Positions 15,062 to 21,381 of a DNA stretch of 64,000 nt are shown here, one piece after another. Source of the stretch: Streptomyces cinerochromogenes (GTDB taxonomy: Bacteria > Actinomycetota > Actinomycetes > Streptomycetales > Streptomycetaceae); assembly GCF_014648635.1 (NCBI RefSeq), contig NZ_BMRM01000016.1:1-64000 (forward strand). Reading direction: 5' to 3'. Position numbers and translations under genes: made by a program. The first letter of the stretch is position 1. The number at the start of each line of letters is the position of its first letter. Under the pieces are notes generated by a model. The model searched no databases. It saw only the letters and a program-made list of their open reading frames with translations, and was not told the origin of the DNA.

Positions 15062-15218
15062 GGGGGCCTCGGGGGAAGACCACCACGGGGGTCCGCACGG
15101 GGGCCCGTACGGGGGAGTACGGGAAGGAAGTACGGGGGCGATGGGGGAACAACGGGGGACCCACCGGGAGGAGCGGGAACCACGGGGGAGCACGGGGGAA
15201 TCCCGGTGGGTACGGGGG
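15062..15218 (+). repeat. Array of 15 G-tracts, potential G-quadruplexes
   Basis: Eleven runs of exactly five G and four runs of three G occur on the plus strand within 157 bases, mostly in a degenerate 'acGGGGGnn' unit with spacers of 4-16 bases. Several consecutive sets have short loops suited to intramolecular G-quadruplexes. No coding explanation is evident. Confidence 0.75.
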
Positions 15219-15220
15219 AA

Positions 15221-15258
15221 CGGAAGGCGCCGGTCCGGCAGTGGACCGGCGCCTTCCG
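15221..15258. terminator. 16-bp hairpin terminator after the TetR gene
   Basis: CGGAAGGCGCCGGTCC at 15221-15236 pairs perfectly with its complement at 15243-15258 across a 6-base loop. It lies 20 bases beyond the stop of the minus-strand TetR gene. Confidence 0.85.
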
Positions 15259-15278
15259 CGTACCTCCCGCGGCCCGCC

Positions 15279-15908
15279 TCAGACCGCGCCGCTGACCCGC
15301 CCCTGGAGCAGCCGGGACAGGGCCGCGTGGACGTCGTCCAGGGAGCGCTCGGGCTGGAAGGACTTCCAGTCCAGCGCGGCCACCAGGACCATGCCGACCA
15401 GCGCCGCCGCCGTCAGCTGGATGTCGATCTCGTCGCTGAACTCGCCGGCCGCCACGCCGTCCCGCAGCACCCCCTCGACCACCGCGACCGCCTCCTGCCG
15501 CACCACCATCAGCGTGGACTGCCAGGCCCGGTTGGTGCGCCACAGCTCGGCGACGTACAGCTGGGTGAACGCCGGATAGCGGTCGATGAAGACCAGGCCC
15601 GCGCGGATCATCGCGTCCAGCGCGTCCACCTTGCTGCCGCCCTCGCGTGCCGTTCCCTCGGCCGCCTCCTTCAGGGAGGCGGTGAGCAGGCCGACGCCGT
15701 GCCTCAGCAGCTCCTCGAAGAGAACGGACTTGCTCGCGAAGTTGTAGTAGACCGTGCCCTTCGCGACCCCGGCCCGCTCGGCGATCTCGTCCACCGTGGT
15801 CGCGGAGAAACCCTGCTCGGCGATGAGTGTGACGGCCGCCTCGTAGAGCTTCTGCCGGGTGGCCTCGCGGCGCGTGCTGCCGCCGGCCTTGGCGCTGCTG
15901 CTTTCCAT
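15279..15908 (-). CDS. TetR family transcriptional regulator
   Basis: A 209-residue repressor. The N-terminal helix-turn-helix runs from about residue 15 to 62 (LYEAAVTLIAEQGFSATTVD, then EIAERAGVAKGTVYYNFASK), and the rest is the all-helical ligand and dimer domain. It is the last gene of a three-gene operon with an ATPase and a YhgE/Pip permease, and a TetR-style dyad lies in that operon's promoter, so it most likely represses its own operon and releases it on binding an exported compound. ATG 15908 is used; a GTG 15 bases upstream is possible. Confidence 0.93.
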   Translation of the reverse strand: MESSSAKAGGSTRREATRQKLYEAAVTLIAEQGFSATTVDEIAERAGVAKGTVYYNFASKSVLFEELLRHGVGLLTASLKEAAEGTAREGGSKVDALDAMIRAGLVFIDRYPAFTQLYVAELWRTNRAWQSTLMVVRQEAVAVVEGVLRDGVAAGEFSDEIDIQLTAAALVGMVLVAALDWKSFQPERSLDDVHAALSRLLQGRVSGAV

Positions 15909-15955
15909 GACCCCGATTCTCACAGGTACGCGCGCGTGCGGACGCGGCCCGGGGA

Positions 15956-18040
15956 TCACAGGCTCAGCTCCGGGTGCAGCCGGTCCAGCGTCCACACCTG
16001 GCGGCGGCGGGCCGCGAGGGCGGTCAGCGCGAGGGCGCCGGCGGTGAACGCGGCGAGCACCCCGCACGCCTGCCACACCGGGCCGAGCCCGCCGCCCGTG
16101 ATCAGCCGGCGCAGCGCCTCCACGATGTAGCTCATCGGCAGGTACGGGTGGATCGCGTTGAAGAAGCCGGGGCTGGTCTGTACCGGGTAGGTGCCGCCCG
16201 CCGAGGTCAGCTGGAGCATCAGCAGCGCGAGCACCAGGATCCGGCCGGCCGCGCCGAAGCGGGCGTTCAGCCACTGCACGATCGCCGCGAAACACGCCGT
16301 GACCAGGAACAGGAAGCCCAGCGTGCCGGCCGCCCGGACCATCTGCAGACCGATCGCCCAGTGCAGGACGGCCATCAGCGCGGCCACCTGGAGCACGCCC
16401 ACGGCGACCACCGGCAGCCAGCCGGCGAACGCGATCCGCCAGGCCGGGGAGCCGGCCGCGAGGGCGCGCCGGTTGAGCGGCGGGATCAGCATGTAGGCCA
16501 CCATCGCGCCGACCCAGAGGGACAGCGGGATGAAGTAGGGGGCGAACCCGGTGCCGTAGTTCGGCGCCTTGTGCAGGTCGTGGGAGGCCAGCTGGACCGG
16601 GTCGGCCATCACGCCGGTGCGCCGGTCGCGGTCCTGCTTGTCGTAGTCCGGGATCTTCCTCGCGCCGGAGTGCAGCCCGCCGGCCAGCTTCCCGGAACCG
16701 TCGGAGAGCTTGTACAGGCCGCCGTTCAGCGTCTCGGCGCCCGACTTCGCGGTGCCGATGCCCTTGTCGAGCGTGACCGCGCCGGTGTGGGCGGTGCCGA
16801 GTCCGGTGTGCAGCTTCTCGGCGCCGGCGGCGACCTTGTGCGCTCCGGTGTTCAGCTTGTTGATCTTCTTGACGGCGTCGTCGACGTCCTCGGACAGGTG
16901 CGGTGCGCGCTCGGCGAGGGCGTCGGCCTGCTTCTGGAGCGTGCCGAGGTTGTCCCGCATCGTCTTCAGGTCGCCGTCCTGGTCGGCGATGAGCGTGTTG
17001 AGGTCGTCGGCGACGGTGGCGACCTCCTCGGCGGCGGTCCTGGCCCGCTTCAGGTCCGGGCAGACCGGGTCGGGGAGGGTCGCGGGCTCGCACCGCTTCC
17101 GGTACACCTCGTCCAGGACGGCGGCGGACGTGTGGGCGGTCCTGGCGGCGCCCGGCGCCACCTTCACCAGCACGTCGAGGTTGTCCTTGACCGCCTTGGC
17201 CGAGTCGGAGACCAGCCTGGCGGTGTCGCCGATGGTCTTCTCGTTGGTCCGGATGAACGGGCCGGCCTCGGCGTAGACGCCGTTGACCTTGTCGGCGAGC
17301 GCCTGGGTGCCGTCGGCGACCTGCCGCGAGCCCTCCTGGAGGTCACCGGAACCGGTGTCGAGCTTCTTCAGGCCCTTGGCCAGCTTGCCGCTGCCGCCCT
17401 TGGCCTCCTTCAGCCCGTCCGCGAGGTCCTTGGAGCCCTTCTCCGCCTTCCCGATGCCGCTGTTGAGCCTGTCGGCACCCCGGGCCGCCGTGACGGTCTT
17501 GTCGTGGATGTCGGAGAAGGACACGAAGATCTTGTCCAGGAAGGTCCGGGAGGCTTTCGTGGACGCGGCCGAGCGCACCTCGTTGAAGACGGTGCGGGAT
17601 ATCTGGCCGACGATGTAGTTGTTCGCGTCGTTGGTGCGCACCCGGAGGGCGCCGGTCTCCGGGGAGTCGCCCGAGCTGGACGCGATACGGCGGCTGAAGT
17701 CGGCCGGCATGGTCAGCGACAGGTAGTAGGTGCCGTCCTCGACGCCCTCGCGGGCCTCCTCGTCACTCACCTCGTGCCAGGCGAAGGTCCGGCTGTCGCG
17801 CAGCCCCTCGACGATGTCGTCCCCGGCGGTGATCTTCTTCCCGCCCGCCGTGGCGCCCTGGTCGTCGTTCACCAGGGCGACCGGGATCCGGTCCAGACGG
17901 CCGTAGGGGTCCCAGAAGGACCACAGGTACAGGGCGCCGTACAGCAGGGGCAGCACCAGCAGCGCGACCAGGGCGGCGCGCGGCAGCCTGCCGCGCCCGA
18001 AGCGCCTCAGCTCAAGCGCGGCCAGCCTCGGTGAGCGCAT
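15956..18040 (-). CDS. YhgE/Pip-type ABC-2 membrane protein
   Basis: A 694-residue permease-like protein. One N-terminal helix (ALVALLVLPLLYGALYLW) is followed by a long extracytoplasmic region (about 45-480) with the YhgE/Pip start PYGRLDRIPVALVNDDQGA, then heptad-like repeats rich in Gly, Lys, Leu (GSKDLADGLKEAKGGSGKLA) that resemble phage-infection-protein stalks. Five or six C-terminal helices contain FIPLSLWVGAMVAYMLIPPL and the ABC-2 type fold. It probably works with the ATPase encoded just upstream (29-base overlap) to export a hydrophobic or wall-linked molecule, or resembles EsaA-like secretion components; the substrate is unknown. Confidence 0.88.
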   Translation of the reverse strand: MRSPRLAALELRRFGRGRLPRAALVALLVLPLLYGALYLWSFWDPYGRLDRIPVALVNDDQGATAGGKKITAGDDIVEGLRDSRTFAWHEVSDEEAREGVEDGTYYLSLTMPADFSRRIASSSGDSPETGALRVRTNDANNYIVGQISRTVFNEVRSAASTKASRTFLDKIFVSFSDIHDKTVTAARGADRLNSGIGKAEKGSKDLADGLKEAKGGSGKLAKGLKKLDTGSGDLQEGSRQVADGTQALADKVNGVYAEAGPFIRTNEKTIGDTARLVSDSAKAVKDNLDVLVKVAPGAARTAHTSAAVLDEVYRKRCEPATLPDPVCPDLKRARTAAEEVATVADDLNTLIADQDGDLKTMRDNLGTLQKQADALAERAPHLSEDVDDAVKKINKLNTGAHKVAAGAEKLHTGLGTAHTGAVTLDKGIGTAKSGAETLNGGLYKLSDGSGKLAGGLHSGARKIPDYDKQDRDRRTGVMADPVQLASHDLHKAPNYGTGFAPYFIPLSLWVGAMVAYMLIPPLNRRALAAGSPAWRIAFAGWLPVVAVGVLQVAALMAVLHWAIGLQMVRAAGTLGFLFLVTACFAAIVQWLNARFGAAGRILVLALLMLQLTSAGGTYPVQTSPGFFNAIHPYLPMSYIVEALRRLITGGGLGPVWQACGVLAAFTAGALALTALAARRRQVWTLDRLHPELSL

Positions 18041-18860
18041 CGCCGGTCTCCTCCTCCTTCTCCTGCTCCTGCTGCTTGCCGTCGTGCTTTCGGTCGTGCT
18101 TCCCGCGGTGCTTCCGTGGTTCCTTCTCCTGCCCCGGCTCGGGTCTCCCTCCCGTCGTCGCCACGGCGACGCAGTCCTCGGGCGCGGTGCGGCAGACGGC
18201 CACGACCGTCGTCCCCGCGCGCGAGAGGGAGCGCAACACGTCCCAGGTCCGGGCGCGTTCGTCGTCCGAGAGCTTCATGTCGACGTCGTCGACACCGAGC
18301 AGCCGGGGCCGGCCGAGCAGGGCCAGCGCGAGGGACAGCCGCAGCTCCTGCGGCCGCTCCAGATCGCGTACGGCCGTCCGGGAGCCCTTCGGGAGCGTCT
18401 CCAGGTCGAGACCCGCGGCGGCCAGGGCCGCGTCGACGCGCAGGCGTGCCTCGTGCACGCGCTGGGTGCGGGGCCGCAGCAGCTCGCGCAGGGAGTCGCC
18501 GAACCGGCGTTGCAGCAGGGCCCGTTCGCGCAGGTGCTCGCCGACGGTCAGGGCCGGCTCCAGGTCGGTCACGCCGGTCACGTTGGCCACCGCGCTGACG
18601 CGGCGCAGGGCCGCCATGTGCCGGGGGAGTTTCAACCCGCCGACAGCGGCCACTCCTTCGGTGGGCTTCATCCGTCCCGTGAGTGCGAGCAGCAGACACG
18701 TGCGGCCGGAGCCGGACGGTCCCTCGATCGCTATCAGTGAGCCGGGCTCCGCGTCCACGGTCACCCCGCGGAAGGCCCACCCCCGTGGCCCCCTGAGCCC
18801 GAGGCCCTCGGCCCTGACGTCCGCGCCGACCGCGGCGTCCGCCCCGCCCGTGCCGTCCAC
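18012..18860 (-). CDS. ABC transporter-like ATP-binding protein with degenerate catalytic motifs
   Basis: A 282-residue protein with the overall order of an ABC ATPase, but key residues are changed. The P-loop reads GPSGSGRT (47-54), with R53 where the invariant Lys should be. The signature LSGGQ is absent (DLERPQELRLSLALALLGRP instead). Walker B is LLGVDDVD (D191-D192), lacking the catalytic Glu. The switch His is missing (VAVCRTAPED). The C-terminal ~45 residues are a Lys/Glu/His/Gln-rich charged tail. It overlaps the YhgE gene by 29 bases and likely pairs with that permease. It may bind ATP without normal hydrolysis. GTG 18860 follows AGGGGG. Confidence 0.87.
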   Translation of the reverse strand: MDGTGGADAAVGADVRAEGLGLRGPRGWAFRGVTVDAEPGSLIAIEGPSGSGRTCLLLALTGRMKPTEGVAAVGGLKLPRHMAALRRVSAVANVTGVTDLEPALTVGEHLRERALLQRRFGDSLRELLRPRTQRVHEARLRVDAALAAAGLDLETLPKGSRTAVRDLERPQELRLSLALALLGRPRLLGVDDVDMKLSDDERARTWDVLRSLSRAGTTVVAVCRTAPEDCVAVATTGGRPEPGQEKEPRKHRGKHDRKHDGKQQEQEKEEETGDALTEAGRA

Positions 18861-18872
18861 TGAGCCCCCTGC

Positions 18873-18901
18873 GCGCTATTTGAACTGACTGGTCAGTGCA
18901 A
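18873..18901 (-). promoter_or_regulatory. TetR operator and promoter of the ATPase-YhgE-TetR operon
   Basis: ACTGAC at 18884-18889 and GTCAGT at 18892-18897 are perfect arms of a dyad that extends with one mismatch to 18881-18900, a typical TetR-family site. On the minus strand TTGCAC (18901-18896) and TAGCGC (18878-18873) are 17 bases apart, so the operator fills the promoter spacer. It ends 20 bases before GTG 18860. Confidence 0.75.
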
Positions 18902-19020
18902 AAATACGCCCGAACCCACGATCGAGGCAAAGGGCCAGGTCAGAACGGATTGTCAGTGGCATACCGCACGATGGGCACATACGGCATTCATGCCGTCACC
19001 CAGACGACAGGAGGTTCGTC

Positions 19021-19617
19021 ATGGCCCACTCCTCCGCAGCCGCCGCCCGCCGGCGCCGCGCCACCGGCCCTGCCCCCTCACTGACCGGCCCGGCGAGCGA
19101 CGTGCACCCCGTCCTCCGCCGGGCCACGGCCCCGCCCGCCGCCCTCGACCTGCTCGCCCAGGCGCGCGCCGGACTGGAGGAGGCCACCGTCCTGGACACA
19201 CCCAACGAGCGCTACGCGACGGCCCACCTGGCCGCCCTGCGCACCGCCGCCGCCGTGCTCGCCGCCCGCGGCCGGCCCGAGACCAACCCGCGCCGCCGGG
19301 CCCGGATCCGCAGCGCATGGGAGGTGCTGCCCGAGATCGCCCCGGAGCTGACCGAGTGGAGCGCGCTGTTCGCCTCCGGCGCCGCCCGCCGCGCCCGCGC
19401 CGAGGCGGGCATCCAGGGCGCGGCCGGACACCGGGACGCCGACGACCTGATACGGGACGTCGCGATGTTCCTGCGCATCGTGGAGCGGATGCTCGTCCTC
19501 CAGCCGGTCCTGCCCCAGCCCCGCCAGGACGCCGCCGTCGGCCCCGGCACGCGCCCCGGCCCCGACACGGACGGTGCCCGTCCGGGGACGGGAGGCGACC
19601 TGCCGGACGCGGGCTGA
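19021..19617 (+). CDS. SAV_6107-family HEPN domain protein
   Basis: A 198-residue protein, mainly helical between residues 38 and 165. LDLLAQARAGLEEAT and ERYATAHLAALRTAAAVLAA match the SAV_6107 type of HEPN domain, a family named after a Streptomyces avermitilis gene. R64 and H69 form an R-x4-H motif (RYATAH), the pattern of metal-independent HEPN RNases, although its position relative to the helices cannot be fixed here. The C-terminal 35 residues are Pro/Gly/Asp-rich and probably disordered. AGGAGG lies 6 bases before ATG 19021, a near-ideal ribosome site. No nucleotidyltransferase or antitoxin gene is adjacent. Function is unproven. Confidence 0.83.
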   Translation: MAHSSAAAARRRRATGPAPSLTGPASDVHPVLRRATAPPAALDLLAQARAGLEEATVLDTPNERYATAHLAALRTAAAVLAARGRPETNPRRRARIRSAWEVLPEIAPELTEWSALFASGAARRARAEAGIQGAAGHRDADDLIRDVAMFLRIVERMLVLQPVLPQPRQDAAVGPGTRPGPDTDGARPGTGGDLPDAG

Positions 19618-19742
19618 CCGGGCAGGGCACACGGGCCGGCCGCGGAACCGTCCCCGGTGCGCCGTCTCGGTGACCGGGCGGGGCACGGAGGCAATAGGGT
19701 GGGCATCGCCTGACGTTCCACCCTGCCGAGGAGTCAACTACC

Positions 19743-20513
19743 GTGTCGGACCCGACGCGCCCCCGCGCCTCACTCCGTACCGCCGTGGTCTGGGATGTCC
19801 TGCAGGACGCCCTCGACCGCCGGGTCAAGGCCACGGGCCGGGACTCGCTGGACGTCCTCGACACCGGAGGCGGCAGCGGCAACTTCGCCGTGCCCGTCGC
19901 CCGCCTCGGCCACCGGGTCACCGTGGTCGACCCCAGCCCCAACGCCCTGTTCGCGCTGGAGCGCCGCGCCGCCGAGGCCGGCGTCGCCGACCGGGTCAAG
20001 GGCGTCCAGGGCGACGCGCACGGCCTGTTCGACGTGGTCGAGCGCGGTGGCTACGACGCCGTGCTGTGCCACGGCGTCCTGGAGTACGTGGACGACCCGG
20101 CCGAGGGCATCCGCAACGCCGTCGCCGCACTGCGCTCCGAAGGCGTCCTGAGCCTGCTCGCCGCCGGTCTCGGCGGTGCCGTGCTCGCCCGCGCCCTCGC
20201 CGGCCACTTCACCGAGGCCCGGCAGGCGCTGCAGGACCCCGACGGCCGCTGGGGCGCCGGCGACCCGATGCCCCGCCGCTTCACCGCCGAGCAGCTCACC
20301 GCGCTCGTCGAGGGCGCCGGTCTGCGGGTCGGCGCGGTGCACGGCGTGCGGGTCTTCGCCGACCTGGTGCCCGGCGTCCTGGTGGACACCGAGCCCGGCG
20401 CACTCGACGCCCTGCTGAAGCTGGAGGCCGCGGCGGCCGAGCTGTCCGCGTTCCACTCCGTCGCCACCCAGCTGCACGTGCTCGGTGAGACGGCGGGTGC
20501 CGGCGAGGCCTGA
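19743..20513 (+). CDS. Class I SAM-dependent methyltransferase
   Basis: A 256-residue Rossmann methyltransferase. Motif I is VLDTGGGSGNFAVPVARLG (about 38-56), the acidic ribose-contact residue is in VTVVDPSPNALFALERR, and motif post-I/II are GDAHGLFDVV and YDAVLCHGVLEYVDDPAEGI. This is a small-molecule type (Methyltransf_11/25-like) and the substrate is unknown. The C-terminal third is helical (LLKLEAAAAELSAFHSVATQ) and may cap the active site. GTG 19743 follows GAGGAG. The gap from the HEPN gene is 125 bases with no terminator visible, so co-transcription is possible. Confidence 0.9.
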   Translation: MSDPTRPRASLRTAVVWDVLQDALDRRVKATGRDSLDVLDTGGGSGNFAVPVARLGHRVTVVDPSPNALFALERRAAEAGVADRVKGVQGDAHGLFDVVERGGYDAVLCHGVLEYVDDPAEGIRNAVAALRSEGVLSLLAAGLGGAVLARALAGHFTEARQALQDPDGRWGAGDPMPRRFTAEQLTALVEGAGLRVGAVHGVRVFADLVPGVLVDTEPGALDALLKLEAAAAELSAFHSVATQLHVLGETAGAGEA

Positions 20514-20588
20514 GCGCCTCACCGCCACCTGAGCGCACCAGGGGGCAAGCCCCTGATCAGCGCCTCGGCCGCGGATGGAGTACGCCAC

Positions 20589-20610
20589 AAGCCCCCCGAT
20601 CGAGGGGTTT
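20589..20610. terminator. Hairpin downstream of the methyltransferase gene
   Basis: AAGCCCC at 20589-20595 pairs with GGGGTTT at 20604-20610 (one G-T pair) around an 8-base loop containing CGATCG. It lies 76 bases after the stop. The rest of the 296-base gap up to 20809 holds no gene I can support. Confidence 0.5.
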
Positions 20611-20730
20611 GCGCCGTATGATCGAGGTACACCACCCGGCATGACGGGTCGGCTGCCGGGGAATGGAAGCCTCAGCGAGCCGGGACGGCCATGACGGATT
20701 CCGGTTGGCCGATTGGCGTAGAGGGGCGGG

Positions 20731-20759
20731 TTTCACGGGGGCGATTCCCTGCCTATCCT
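20731..20759 (+). promoter_or_regulatory. Candidate promoter of the DUF3040 gene
   Basis: TATCCT at 20754-20759 fits the -10 pattern, with a weak -35 TTTCAC 17 bases upstream. Transcription would begin about 45 bases before the GTG. Confidence 0.4.
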
Positions 20760-20809
20760 GAAGGGACCCCCCGGGTCGCCCCCGGCGACTGCACGATGAG
20801 GAGGACTCC

Positions 20810-21193
20810 GTGCCGCTCTCTGAGCACGAGCAGCGAATGCTTGAGCAGATGGAGCGAGCGCTGTACGCCGAAGACCCCAAGTTCGCGTCGGCGCTTGAGG
20901 GTAACGGGCTGCGGACGTACACCCGGCGGCGGGTCTACCAGGCGGTCGCAGGCTTCCTCGCGGGTATCGCGCTCCTCATGGCCGGAATGGTCGCGCAGCT
21001 GATCTGGGTCAGCGTGGTCGGTTTCCTCGTCATGCTGGGCTGTGCCGTGCTCGCCGTCACCGGCTGGCGCAAGGCCCCCAAGCCGGGGGAGCAGCCCCCG
21101 GGCGCGGTGCGTCACCAGCCGCGTCCCAAGCGCTCCGTGATGGACCGCATCGAGCAGCGCTGGCAGCGCCGCCGGGACGAGCAGGGGCACTGA
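20810..21193 (+). CDS. DUF3040 membrane protein
   Basis: A 127-residue actinobacterial protein. It opens with the DUF3040 signature MPLSEHEQRMLEQMERALYA, followed by DPKFASAL, then two membrane helices (AVAGFLAGIALLMAGMVAQ and VSVVGFLVMLGCAVLAV) and an Arg/Gln-rich C-terminal tail (DRIEQRWQRRRDEQ). Both ends should be cytoplasmic. Function is not known; the family is found near division or cell envelope genes in actinomycetes, and here it lies about 6.6 kb from the dcw cluster on the same strand. GAGGAGG lies 6 bases before GTG 20810. Confidence 0.92.
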   Translation: MPLSEHEQRMLEQMERALYAEDPKFASALEGNGLRTYTRRRVYQAVAGFLAGIALLMAGMVAQLIWVSVVGFLVMLGCAVLAVTGWRKAPKPGEQPPGAVRHQPRPKRSVMDRIEQRWQRRRDEQGH

Positions 21194-21250
21194 CCGCACG
21201 GCGCCTTCCCGCGCCGGCCACAGCGGCGGACCTCCTACGCCACAGCAGAC

Positions 21251-21294
21251 ACGCGTGAGGGGCGGCCACCATCCGGTGGCCGCCCCTCACGCGT
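21251..21294. terminator. 20-bp perfect hairpin between convergent DUF3040 and transglutaminase genes
   Basis: The arms 21251-21270 and 21275-21294 are fully complementary with a 4-base ATCC loop. The position suits a bidirectional terminator. The arms contain GAGGGGCGGCCACC. Confidence 0.9.
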
Positions 21295-21381
21295 GCCGTC
21301 GGCCCAGCGGCCCCGACGCCCGGCGCCGCCGCCTCGACGCCCAGCCCAGCCGTCTCGCGCTCGGAGCCGCCGCCTCGACGC

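Larger units (their letters stand above)
14829..15278. other. 450-base intergenic region: palindrome, G-tract array, terminator
   Basis: No convincing gene. From left to right it holds the DUF4126 promoter region (minus strand), the 18-bp palindrome at 14883-14900, a GC-rich stretch, fifteen G-tracts at 15062-15218 and the TetR-operon terminator at 15221-15258. A glycine/arginine-rich reading frame on the plus strand spans it but shows no recognisable domain and biased low-complexity content, so it is not called as a gene. Confidence 0.7.

Noticed and set aside
14909..15295. Gly/Arg-rich 128-codon plus-strand ORF across the G-tract array
   Set aside because: No domain, composition dictated by the repeated acGGGGG unit, poor ribosome site, and it runs through the terminator hairpin of the opposite gene.
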